Positions 9,304 through 17,089 of a stretch of DNA of 64,000 bases are shown piece after piece. The DNA is taken from NCBI RefSeq assembly GCF_040529065.1, contig NZ_CP132343.1:2666001-2730000 (forward strand), written 5' to 3'. Origin of the DNA: Xanthomonas sacchari (GTDB lineage: Bacteria > Pseudomonadota > Gammaproteobacteria > Xanthomonadales > Xanthomonadaceae). Below the pieces are notes generated by a model, which was given only the letters and a program-made list of their open reading frames with translations, had not been told where the DNA came from and ran no database searches. Numbering within the stretch: position 1 is the first letter of the stretch; each line of letters starts with the position of its first letter. Made by a program: the position numbers and the translations under genes.

Positions 9304-9708
9304 TCAGCCCGGATACTTGGGGAACTTCTCGTCCGGGTGGCTTGCCTTCCACTGCTTGTAGGCCGCGGTGCCTTCCCACGCCTTGAACGCCAAGGGAGTG
9401 CGTCCGCGGCCCGACCAGGTCTCCTGGGTATGGGGCAGCCAATACTTAGGCGCAACTTCCTTTTTTGCCTGGGCGGGAGCAGCGTTGCGGGGACGGCCCG
9501 GGTTGCTGGCTCCAATGGCAACAGCTAACTCGGCCCTCTGTTTCGGGGTGAAGTGCTTATTGTACTGTGACAGCAAGCCGATGATTTCTGTTAAAGCCGA
9601 TGCGGCCTGTTCTTGGCGGAGAGCAACTTCCTGCTCTTCAAGCTTCCGGATTTCATCTTGGATCTTAGATTTTGCGCTAGAGATGGCTGTAAGAGATAAC
9701 TTATTCAT
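9304..9708 (-). CDS. H-NS family nucleoid-associated protein
   Basis: This 134-residue protein has the two-part H-NS layout. The N-terminal helix (about residues 12-50, rich in Lys/Glu/Gln) serves for oligomerisation. After a Pro/Ala/Lys linker, the C-terminal DNA-binding segment contains TWSGRGRTP (residues 97-105), the AT-hook-like motif of the family, followed by PLAFKAW. Such proteins bind AT-rich or horizontally acquired DNA and usually silence it. It is monocistronic, with a weak Shine-Dalgarno sequence, and lies between the rhs gene and a 541-bp AT-rich gap. It could regulate the neighbouring accessory genes, but nothing in the sequence shows its targets. Confidence 0.88.
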   Translation of the reverse strand: MNKLSLTAISSAKSKIQDEIRKLEEQEVALRQEQAASALTEIIGLLSQYNKHFTPKQRAELAVAIGASNPGRPRNAAPAQAKKEVAPKYWLPHTQETWSGRGRTPLAFKAWEGTAAYKQWKASHPDEKFPKYPG

Positions 9709-10249
9709 TCTTGATCAAGAAGATAGAGATTTTTCCATGCCAAGCCTAACCGCCTTAAACATTGGTTGCAACAAATTTTCGTTATCACTGCTTAGCTGAT
9801 GATGTTGAGTCGAACAGATGCTAATCAGCCTAACCCAAACGAAGCCATCAAGCCAACGCTCTAGTGCATTAGCCATTATGTGCTTCGCCCTGTTAATGGG
9901 CATCCTAGCGAGCACTTTCCACATCTGGAGGCAATGACAATTTATCCAAGATCATAGAATGCACCAAAGGTATACTAATGTGCCCCATGCTTAAACCTGC
10001 TATGCTCATAAGCGGCGGCAATCCCTCAAAAGAATCACGAAATTGAAGGAAAAGAGTGACTCAAATTCTTGAATTAAAGATACAGAGCAATAGCGATTTT
10101 AGACTTGGTTGCCAGAACTGCGATTCGATTGATCCCCAATCTAGTGATGGGATCCTAGTCGGACCAATACGGACTCGGCTCAGCGCATTACCGGTTGTTT
10201 TATACAGGCTTAGCCATGTCGCTACTTCAGGTCAGCTCAACTAAAGCCA
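9709..10249. other. AT-rich intergenic region without supported gene
   Basis: This is 541 bp between the H-NS-family gene and the XRE gene. It is clearly AT-richer than its surroundings and holds only short, composition-driven frames. A GTG frame at 10056-10244 has an upstream AAGGA but no recognisable content. The promoter of the H-NS-family gene must lie at its left end; I see no convincing -35/-10 pair. It may mark a junction of acquired DNA. Confidence 0.4.
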
Positions 10250-10501
10250 CTATTGCGCGGATACTTTGACAGTCAGCAATCGCAGCGCGGCGGTTGGCGT
10301 CATGCCCAGCGCTCCGACCAAATCAACAAACTCCACGACGTCCAGTCGTCGTGCCCCGGCCTCCACAGCAGACAGGCGTTGTTGTGGCCAACCTAATGCC
10401 CGCGCCACATCGGTCTGCGACAGGCCTAAAGCCTCACGCTGCTGCCGCAAGCCGAGTACGAGTGCTCGGTAGTCCGCACGATAGATGGTCTTTGAACTCA
10501 T
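10250..10501 (-). CDS. XRE-family helix-turn-helix regulator
   Basis: The 83-residue protein is almost entirely a Cro/C1-type helix-turn-helix domain. The segment LRQQREALGLSQTDVARAL is helices 1-2, and WPQQRLSAVEAGARRLDV is the recognition helix with its turn. A short helical tail (FVDLVGALGMTPTAALRLL) completes the fold. Stand-alone domains of this size act as repressors or as antitoxins. It is transcribed divergently from the 262-residue hypothetical gene. The 119-bp gap between them holds a 7-bp inverted repeat that is a plausible operator, so autorepression and control of the divergent gene are likely. Confidence 0.85.
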   Translation of the reverse strand: MSSKTIYRADYRALVLGLRQQREALGLSQTDVARALGWPQQRLSAVEAGARRLDVVEFVDLVGALGMTPTAALRLLTVKVSAQ

Positions 10502-10550
10502 AGCCGCGGGGAGAGAAACGCGGCCTGAAATCTATGAGGCACTCACCGAA

Positions 10551-10567
10551 TACATGAAAATCATGTA
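10551..10567. promoter_or_regulatory. Palindromic operator candidate between divergent genes
   Basis: TACATGA-aaa-TCATGTA is a perfect 7-bp inverted repeat with a 3-bp spacer. It lies 50 bp from the XRE start and 54 bp from the divergent gene's start. Its size and symmetry fit a dimeric XRE regulator. A possible -10 hexamer (TAGACT, 10566-10571) for the rightward gene abuts it, so binding would block that promoter. Confidence 0.45.
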
Positions 10568-10620
10568 GACTGATCTGGAGATGATTGCTAGCCTTTGGCT
10601 AAGCCTCACCAGGAGGTCAG

Positions 10621-11409
10621 ATGAGTCAGACGGGCAGCGAATATGTCGACGTGCTGCATGGCATGGGCATGCCTGCCCTGCAATTGGTACGTGCGACTGC
10701 TTGGTATGCATTCGTGCGCGCCGCGCAGGAATCGGCGCCGATAAGTCCTACACCCACACTCTCTCGCTTGCTGCTAGAGGAACTGGCGCGCGCCGGAGTC
10801 CTAAAGCCCACTGCTTCTGCGCCAAGCGTGCTCGATCCCTGGGGCTGGCACTACGCGGACAGGGTTGGCGACACATCGGACTTGTCTGCCCACTTACTTG
10901 TCATCATCAATAGTATTGCAACGCAGCCCGCCGCTAACGCGGCTCGCCTATGGTTGTGGCGGCAACTCATCGATGCTGAGTCCGAGGCCCACATGGCCGA
11001 CTTGTTGGCGCGCCATCAACTGGGCGCGCTACGCGCGCTCATCACGCATGTACATCCCCACTGGCAAGACCACAGCCTATGCAGACGTCGCTATCTAGGC
11101 TGGTATGCCGTGCGTGGAGCTGCAGCCGCTTTTCTACGCACGGACGGAGATGACCAGATGACTGCTCTGACACTTCTGGGGGAACTGCGCAGACGTAGCC
11201 GGTGGCTGGCACATCAATTCCATCAACATACAGTCGGGCCAGCACAATATTGCTTCCCACCTTCGCCGACCGCTCGGCAATCTCTGCTCTCTCAGGTATT
11301 CTTGAAGCATATCGCCCCGCTCGGCAGGGCCTACTGGCGCGAAGTACTAAGCCTACAGAGTTTAAACACTTCCGCTTGGGATTCAGATCGGCAATCCGCT
11401 GACGAATAG
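10621..11409 (+). CDS. Hypothetical protein
   Basis: This 262-residue protein begins with an excellent ribosome-binding site (AGGAGGT, 5 nt before ATG). It is predicted soluble and mostly alpha-helical, rich in Ala, Leu, Arg and Trp, with no signal peptide. I recognise no catalytic motif or family. Visible landmarks are YVDVLHGMGMPALQLVRATAWYAF near the start, a WGWHYADRVGD segment and a central HVHPHWQDH cluster. It is the only supported plus-strand gene in the window. It diverges from the XRE gene across a palindromic operator candidate and converges on tniQ, so it may be cargo of the adjacent transposition module. A toxin role paired with the XRE protein is possible but unsupported. Confidence 0.65.
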   Translation: MSQTGSEYVDVLHGMGMPALQLVRATAWYAFVRAAQESAPISPTPTLSRLLLEELARAGVLKPTASAPSVLDPWGWHYADRVGDTSDLSAHLLVIINSIATQPAANAARLWLWRQLIDAESEAHMADLLARHQLGALRALITHVHPHWQDHSLCRRRYLGWYAVRGAAAAFLRTDGDDQMTALTLLGELRRRSRWLAHQFHQHTVGPAQYCFPPSPTARQSLLSQVFLKHIAPLGRAYWREVLSLQSLNTSAWDSDRQSADE

Positions 11410-11471
11410 AGCAAGGAAGCCCGCGCCATTGCCGTTTCGGCAACCATCCCCGCAGAATATTAGCAGTGTCG

Positions 11472-11506
11472 GGCAGAGTGGACCAAGCCGCTTAGTCCAC
11501 TCTGCC
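11472..11506. terminator. Hairpin between convergent genes
   Basis: A 12-bp perfect stem (GGCAGAGTGGAC / GTCCACTCTGCC) encloses an 11-nt loop. It lies between the convergent 262-residue gene and tniQ. There is no strong T-run on either side, so it is either a bidirectional terminator or part of a transposon end. Termination is favoured by its position. Confidence 0.4.
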
Positions 11507-11570
11507 GTGAAATCGAAGCTACTAACGCTTCGCCAATTGCATCTGGATTTCATAAGCCTCATTCGATTTT

Positions 11571-12440
11571 TCAATCGAATGGTTGTAACGGCGCGGCGCG
11601 CACTTCAAAGTGCTTGCGTGAAGATACGCAAGCGATATTAGTCATTTTCGCGGAAAGATTTTCGCATCTGCGCGACCGCCAACGTCTTTCTAGCCAAACC
11701 CATGCTTCAATGGGCCAATCTGGAATTTTGACTCCCGTCTCCGTCCGCAAGGCAAGCCAGGCCCGCCACGCGGCGTACAGGGCCGATAAGCGATCTATCG
11801 GGGCCAGCATTCCAATCCGACTAGGGCGACCAGGTGGGTAAAGACGGCCCCGGCCGGTTCGAACCCAACCTTTCTCCGCGAGAACCCAGCTAGAGCCAAC
11901 ACTAGCGATTGGACCCGAGATACATCCCCAATTTCGTGCGGCCGCTAACGCCAAGTCTCGCCGAAGGCGGAGGTCCAAGAGATCTAGTTTTTCATCAGTT
12001 CGCCACTCCTTTAGCCATCCACACCATCGCAAAAGTTCTGGATCTTCAGAAATATCCACTTTTATCGAAAGCGCTCGATGGTAGAGAAGAAGATCGTGTT
12101 CTTCGCAGCAGATAGTTCTTACGTCAAGCCAAGCAGCGAGTACCGGATGCCTTAGTACACCAGATTTCGTTTTTTCCACGCAAAGCGGACAGCATATGTC
12201 CCGCCATTCTGGGGCGATCCTAAAATCGACTGGCACATCAAGCGCACGCCCCAACCCTGAGGGCAAATCGGTCCACTCTCTTTTGTACAAGGGTCGCTCA
12301 GGCTCAGCAGGGTCACAAACGCACCAAGCCCACCAATCAGCCTCACTGATACCCAGAAGTATTCGAGTAGCGTCAAGCCATGAGCGCACGCTTTCGCCAG
12401 GATGGACGGACGAAAATACGGGAATTTCAAGAATTTCCAT
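11571..12440 (-). CDS. tniQ: TniQ-family transposition protein
   Basis: The protein has 289 residues from the Met preceded by GGAGGG (an upstream Met would add nine residues). It carries the N-terminal TniQ/TnsD zinc-binding signature: CPLC (residues 84-87), then about 25 residues later CEEH (112-115), with a Trp between. It also has the usual HPGESVRSWL motif near the start. TniQ proteins work with the TniB ATPase and the TniA transposase to choose the insertion site. It is last in the tniA-tniB-tniQ operon and overlaps the tniB stop by 14 nt. At about 290 residues it is shorter than Tn7 TnsD and closer to the Tn5053/Tn402-type TniQ. No sequence-specific attachment site could be identified. 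Confidence 0.82.
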   Translation of the reverse strand: MEILEIPVFSSVHPGESVRSWLDATRILLGISEADWWAWCVCDPAEPERPLYKREWTDLPSGLGRALDVPVDFRIAPEWRDICCPLCVEKTKSGVLRHPVLAAWLDVRTICCEEHDLLLYHRALSIKVDISEDPELLRWCGWLKEWRTDEKLDLLDLRLRRDLALAAARNWGCISGPIASVGSSWVLAEKGWVRTGRGRLYPPGRPSRIGMLAPIDRLSALYAAWRAWLALRTETGVKIPDWPIEAWVWLERRWRSRRCENLSAKMTNIACVSSRKHFEVRAAPLQPFD

Positions 12441-13314
12441 TGCGCCCTCCTTCGCCAACATGGCCATAACTCAATGCGATCTCGAGCAACTCAATGTCAA
12501 TGCGAGTAAGCCCCCTGGCGATGGCAATCCTATTGGCCCCGGAAATGACCTCAAGAATTTTAGCCGTTGAGCAGCAACCGTGCGCTATAAGCCATCTAAC
12601 GGTAGCTTTATCATCCAATCCAGACGACTGCGGAAGGCCTAACTCTTTGTCAACGCTAACCAGAAAAGACCTGAATTCTTGCGACTCCTCCCACATCGGA
12701 ATTTCAATTCGCGTAAATCTTGACTGAAGTTGCTCATCGGCCGATAAAACGTTCACCAGATTCATGGTGGAAGCGATAGAGATCGTCACCCCTCGATTTG
12801 AAATCGCTTTGATGAATGCTAAAGTTTGCTGTTGCGTTGATCTTCCTGCATTCAGAAAATTCCCTGCTTCATCTATTAGCAGCTGCCTAACTCCAGAAGA
12901 AGACAGTAGATCTAGCGCTTTTTCACACATTGCCGAGGGCTTTCCAGCCATCTGTGCACCAGGAAGACACGCATCCACTATTGAACGTGCTAGCTTGCTA
13001 TGGTATCCATCAAACGGCGCTTCCACGTAAATGACTTCTTTTCGCCTAGCCGCAGGCTCGTTCGATGGTGGCGCAACCTGATCCAGATAGTGCATCTGCA
13101 AACGCGTCTTCCCGCAGCCTGGCCCCGCGGCGAGATGAACGCATTTCGGACGATCGCGCCCAGCCTCTACCGTTCTTAGGTGGCTTAATAATTTTAGATA
13201 CTTGACGGCTGCTGGATGAGGTATGAAGCGGAACGAATGCTCAAGACTTCTCTGCTTTCCCGTGTATGCCCTCTCGGAAGGAGGGCCACTCTCATTTTCG
13301 CTCCGGGCGATCAT
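12427..13314 (-). CDS. tniB: TniB-like AAA ATPase of transposition
   Basis: This 295-residue AAA ATPase has a Walker A motif GPGCGKT (residues 64-70), a Walker B motif QLLIDEA (144-150) and a following AGNFLNAGRST segment typical of TniB/TnsC. The protein links target selection by TniQ to the DDE transposase and gives target immunity in related systems. Its ATG overlaps the tniA stop by 4 nt, and its own stop lies inside the tniQ start region, so the three are co-translated. The N-terminal part (HSFRFIPHPAAVKYLKLLSHL) is the helix that usually precedes the P-loop in this family. Confidence 0.88.
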   Translation of the reverse strand: MIARSENESGPPSERAYTGKQRSLEHSFRFIPHPAAVKYLKLLSHLRTVEAGRDRPKCVHLAAGPGCGKTRLQMHYLDQVAPPSNEPAARRKEVIYVEAPFDGYHSKLARSIVDACLPGAQMAGKPSAMCEKALDLLSSSGVRQLLIDEAGNFLNAGRSTQQQTLAFIKAISNRGVTISIASTMNLVNVLSADEQLQSRFTRIEIPMWEESQEFRSFLVSVDKELGLPQSSGLDDKATVRWLIAHGCCSTAKILEVISGANRIAIARGLTRIDIELLEIALSYGHVGEGGRNGNS

Positions 13315-15143
13315 CCGACCACCCCGTCAGTCCAGTTGAATGCGGTAACCTCTTGGGTATAGTCAACTGCTGGACTTGAAGGCTCCGGCTTCGAATTCGG
13401 TGTCCTCGCAACCTTTCGCCTAGCCAATTTAGATGACGATTCCGCTTCGAGCTGAATGCTTCTTTGCCTCCGAATGGCCTCAAACATCTCACTCTCTTCG
13501 GACGCCAGCTTCCCTTTCGCTCTCAGTTCAGCCCTAGCCTCCCGCAGCTCCCATAAGGAGAATTCGCCCTGTGATCTGTCAAGCAATGGCACATCAATGA
13601 AACGATCTGCTTGTCGCAGATACACCTTTGTAAGGTCTCTTTGACTGAAGTGAATTTGATGATCCTTTTGATCGTTGATCAGGGGAGTGAGGCACGGGTC
13701 CCAATAGTTTAGGCCGTGAATCGTGATTCCTGTCCGACGAATTTTCCGAGAAACAGAAGGCAAGAATCCCGCAACGAAGGAGCGCGCATCAGCAATGATT
13801 GCAGGAATGATCGGACGGCCGCTGGCGTCTCGCCAGGCAGCATCCCATGCAGCAGCTGGAGTGGTTCCTCCAAGACCCGCGTGCGGCCTATTATGATACT
13901 TCCCGGCAATTTCTTCGGCGAGCCAGCGGTCCAGATCGTGTAAAGACATCGTCGCATGTTTCTCAGATTGATAGTTCCCCCTCGCCTTTACATTAGAGAA
14001 AGTAGTTCCCGGAAGAAGATGGACGGCCCCCATCATGGTTCCTATCACGCGTTCAACATATGCACCGTAATGAGGACTCCTAACAGGCCGTTCTTGGATT
14101 CGAATTCCATACCGCTCGCACTGCGCTTTGACTTCCTTCGCCTGAAAGGTCTTTGCGTTGTCCCAATGAATGCATTCCATCTTGCCAAACATTGGGTAAG
14201 CAACGTCAAGTCCGAGTCGCTTCAACCAGGCCTGCTTCGGGAAGGACGCATGCTCCAATGCATGCGCTACCGACGTCTGATTCGGAGTATCGAAACTAAG
14301 GTAGTAGCCTAGAATGCAGCGGGTATAGACATCGATTGCTACAGTTAGCCACGGTCTACCGATTGGCTTTCTGGTCGTTCCAGAAACGACTACCAGGTCA
14401 ACAAGGGCATGGTCGATCTGAACAGCCTCAAGTGATCTTGATACCTTTAATCTCGCGTTTGAAGGGGCCTGTAGTGCATGAGCATCGTGAAATCCTAGGC
14501 GCCTTTTCGCGGTATACATAGGATCCCGGCTGGATATCCGTGCGAGAACGGCTTTCCTCCCAGGAGCACAAACCCCAGCCTCACGGGCGAGCTCTGCAGC
14601 GCGCCGAACGACAGCAACGACGGGGCGCTTTTCGCGGGTTAGGTAGACCTCCTCGATAGCCTTGTTGATCAAGCTCTCTACGACCGGAGCTAGGCGACGA
14701 CTTCCCGGGCTTGGCCCTGGGATAGATGGCAGCTGCGAACCCGGCATCGGATTTTCGCGATGAACTTGCAGCCGCCGCCTCACCGTACGTGGATGAACAC
14801 CCATTTTTCGTGCGACTTCAATGCAGTCGGTCAATTTGACGGCACCGGTCCCCTTGCGCCCGAGGCTCATGAGCGCTTCATACCATCGGAGGGCCTCCTG
14901 TTCAGTTTTCGGATCCGAGGCGCTTATATCTCGAATGCTTTTTTCCTGACGTTCGGTTCGAAAAGGCTCGATCATGCTGACGTCCGCCCAAATGAACTCG
15001 GACGTGCCCTCGACCTTCAGATGAATCCGCCCTTCAGAGTGGATGCCCACAACTACTACTGCCCGGCCACCACATACCGCCAGCAACCCCTCCTTGATTA
15101 GCAAATCAGGGACAATTCCAGCCAATCTTTTTGTTGCAGCCAT
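13311..15143 (-). CDS. tniA: TniA/TnsB-like DDE transposase
   Basis: The protein has 610 residues from the Met preceded by GGAGG; the longer frame from 15305 lacks a good site and its extension looks non-coding. It has an N-terminal helix-turn-helix part (KMGVHPRTVRRRL, about 113-125), then an integrase core. The catalytic triad reads D244 (VQIDHALVD), D328 (IHWDNAKTF) and E364 (YVERVIG), with 35 residues between the second Asp and the Glu, as in the Mu/TnsB/retroviral-integrase fold. It would cut and join element ends. No TnsA-like nuclease accompanies it, so replicative cointegrate formation as in Tn5053-type elements is expected. First gene of the tni operon. Confidence 0.9.
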   Translation of the reverse strand: MAATKRLAGIVPDLLIKEGLLAVCGGRAVVVVGIHSEGRIHLKVEGTSEFIWADVSMIEPFRTERQEKSIRDISASDPKTEQEALRWYEALMSLGRKGTGAVKLTDCIEVARKMGVHPRTVRRRLQVHRENPMPGSQLPSIPGPSPGSRRLAPVVESLINKAIEEVYLTREKRPVVAVVRRAAELAREAGVCAPGRKAVLARISSRDPMYTAKRRLGFHDAHALQAPSNARLKVSRSLEAVQIDHALVDLVVVSGTTRKPIGRPWLTVAIDVYTRCILGYYLSFDTPNQTSVAHALEHASFPKQAWLKRLGLDVAYPMFGKMECIHWDNAKTFQAKEVKAQCERYGIRIQERPVRSPHYGAYVERVIGTMMGAVHLLPGTTFSNVKARGNYQSEKHATMSLHDLDRWLAEEIAGKYHNRPHAGLGGTTPAAAWDAAWRDASGRPIIPAIIADARSFVAGFLPSVSRKIRRTGITIHGLNYWDPCLTPLINDQKDHQIHFSQRDLTKVYLRQADRFIDVPLLDRSQGEFSLWELREARAELRAKGKLASEESEMFEAIRRQRSIQLEAESSSKLARRKVARTPNSKPEPSSPAVDYTQEVTAFNWTDGVVG

Positions 15144-15697
15144 CGCCCAAACCTCCGGCCGAAGACAGCAACCGCCCAGCCCTCTTGACGACGGGAGAGT
15201 AAAGTGGGAGGCTGAACAAATCGGGCACCAACCGATCATTTCCTGAATGGCACGGGCGCCAACCCGTGCCATTCGTCGTTTCAGCCTGGGCGGTTGCCGA
15301 ATCAAGCCACGCTAATGACTCCCGACGCCTTAGGTTCCGGGGTGATAGCACACAGTGCACGCGGCATCAATGCAAGTCATTGAAGCGCATGAATTTTTGC
15401 TACGTTTTTCCGAAAATGCTGTCGTTTTTTCAGGGCAGGAAATGGGTAGTGCGACTACGCAAGACCTAAACTTCGCTGGGTCCTAAGATGGTGTCCCTAT
15501 CAGCGCGTCTGTGCCAAGATGATGTCGCTGCCAGTTCAACCTGCCTCCGTACTGCCCGGCCAGTGGTCTGATGGCGCTGCTAATTCTTTGTTTCCCAAAC
15601 TATTTTTTCCGAGTGACAGTAATTGGGAACACTGACATCGCCGGCCCTAGTTCCCGCGAACCAAGGATCAGGAATCTGCAGTTGCCGCACCCTATGG
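15144..15697. other. Intergenic region, likely transposon end
   Basis: This is 554 bp between tniA and the aminotransferase gene, without a supported gene. The part next to tniA must hold its promoter. Two direct repeats lie at 15482-15529. The exact element boundary and any target duplication cannot be fixed, because I find no matching inverted copy elsewhere in the window. The aminotransferase transcript ends here, but no clear hairpin is visible. Confidence 0.4.
15482..15529. repeat. Pair of direct repeats, putative transposase-binding sites
   Basis: CCTAAGATGGTGTCCCT (15482-15498) and GCCAAGATGATGTCGCT (15513-15529) match at 13 of 17 positions and are offset by 31 bp. Short repeats of this kind near the transposase gene are typical of TniA/TnsB-bound ends. 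The assignment to the element's end is inference from position. Confidence 0.4.
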
Positions 15698-17020
15698 CTA
15701 GCGCCTCTGCTGGGCGGCCTTTTCGCATTGTGCCTGGACAGCGGCAGCGAGGCGTTCAAGCCCGTCAATCAGCACCGTGTCCTCGATGGTCAGGGGCGGT
15801 ATCAGCTTGACGACATTCTCTTCCGGGCCACAGAGTTCGACGATCAGTCCCAGTTCGAATGCGGTCCGTGAGACGGCGTCGGCGATGTGCCGGTCCAGGA
15901 AAACCAAGCCCTGCAACATGCCGATCCCCCGCACCTCGCTAATGTGCTCCGGCGCGGACGCCTGGATGGAACGAAGAGCCTCCCTGATCAGTCTTGCCCG
16001 GTGGTCGATCGCATTGCAAAACCTGCTGTCTTCCCAGTAGCTCAGCACGGCGGTCGCGGCCACGAAGGCGAGATTGTTGCCGCGGAACGTTCCGTTGTGC
16101 TCGCCCGGCTCCCAGGAGTCCAGGCCGGGCTTCATCAATACCAGGGACATCGGCAGACCATAGCCGGAGATCGACTTTGACAAGCACACGATGTCGGGGC
16201 AGATTCCGGCGCGCTCGAAGCTGAAGAACGCCCCGGTGCGGCCGCAGCCGGCCTGGATGTCGTCTACGATGAGCATGATGTCTTGCTTCCTGGCCAGCTC
16301 GGCCAGACGCACAAGCCACGCGGAAGACGCCACGTTGATCCCGCCTTCAGCCTGCACCGTCTCGACGATGAACGCGGCGGGCAGATCAATGCCCGATCCG
16401 CCCCGCAGCAACAACGCTTCGACTACATCCAGCGTATCGAGGTCCTTGCCCAGGAAGCCATCGTAGGGCATGCGTACGATGTCGTGCAGGGAAACACCGG
16501 CCGCCGCACGCTTGGACGCCCTCGCTGATGCGGCCAGCGACGCCAGTGTCATGCCGTGGAAGGCGTTGGTGAAGGCGACGACATTGCGCCGCCCGGTCAC
16601 CTTCCGTGCCAGCTTCAATGCGGCCTCTACCGCGTTGGTGCCGGTCGGTCCGGTGAACTGCACTCGGTAGTCGTAGCCTCTTGGTGACAGGATGACGCGC
16701 TTGAACTCCCGCAAAAAATCGCGCTTGGCGAGTGTATGCAGATCCAGCGCCTGGATTACGCCATCGTTCGACAGATAGGCGATCAGCCTGTCGCGTACCA
16801 ACGGATTGTTGTGCCCGTAGTTGAGCGAGCCGGCTGCAGCCAGGAAATCGATATACGTCCGCCCTGCCTCATCCTCCAGGACCGCGTTACGCGCTGTGGC
16901 GAACATCGCGGGGAATCTCCTGCAATAGCTTCTGACGCCGGATTCGACCTCCGCGAAGATCTGAAAAGAGTCTTGGACGGCCGAAGTTTCTTCAAGCTCG
17001 ACGACTGCGCAGACAGACAT
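15698..17020 (-). CDS. Diaminobutyrate-2-oxoglutarate aminotransferase
   Basis: This 440-residue class III, PLP-dependent aminotransferase of the EctB/Dat type converts aspartate semialdehyde and glutamate to L-2,4-diaminobutyrate (Dab). The start at 17020 is preceded by AAGGAG; an in-frame upstream Met is unlikely. Diagnostic segments are QFTGPTGTNAVEAALKLAR (121-139), FHGMTL (154-159), VDDIQAGCGRTG (252-263, acidic residues that contact the PLP ring) and the PLP lysine K282 in LSKSISGYGLPM. It lies 69 bp downstream of the CmlA-like gene as the last gene of the NRPS operon. Synthetase D carries an adenylation domain with a Dab-type code, so the likely job is to supply that monomer. A role in ectoine synthesis is improbable because no ectA or ectC is adjacent. 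Confidence 0.88.
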   Translation of the reverse strand: MSVCAVVELEETSAVQDSFQIFAEVESGVRSYCRRFPAMFATARNAVLEDEAGRTYIDFLAAAGSLNYGHNNPLVRDRLIAYLSNDGVIQALDLHTLAKRDFLREFKRVILSPRGYDYRVQFTGPTGTNAVEAALKLARKVTGRRNVVAFTNAFHGMTLASLAASARASKRAAAGVSLHDIVRMPYDGFLGKDLDTLDVVEALLLRGGSGIDLPAAFIVETVQAEGGINVASSAWLVRLAELARKQDIMLIVDDIQAGCGRTGAFFSFERAGICPDIVCLSKSISGYGLPMSLVLMKPGLDSWEPGEHNGTFRGNNLAFVAATAVLSYWEDSRFCNAIDHRARLIREALRSIQASAPEHISEVRGIGMLQGLVFLDRHIADAVSRTAFELGLIVELCGPEENVVKLIPPLTIEDTVLIDGLERLAAAVQAQCEKAAQQRR

Positions 17021-17089
17021 TGAACGCTCCTTGATTCGATTGGATTGACACCGCACGGCGTCCGGTTGTGGGCACGACGCCCGTCCCGT

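Noticed and set aside
9715-9924. 69-aa minus-strand frame upstream of the H-NS-family gene
   Set aside because: Lies in the expected promoter region and has no family resemblance.
10056-10244. 62-codon GTG frame on the plus strand
   Set aside because: Has an upstream AAGGA but no recognisable domain, sits in AT-rich intergenic DNA and ends before any partner; support too thin.
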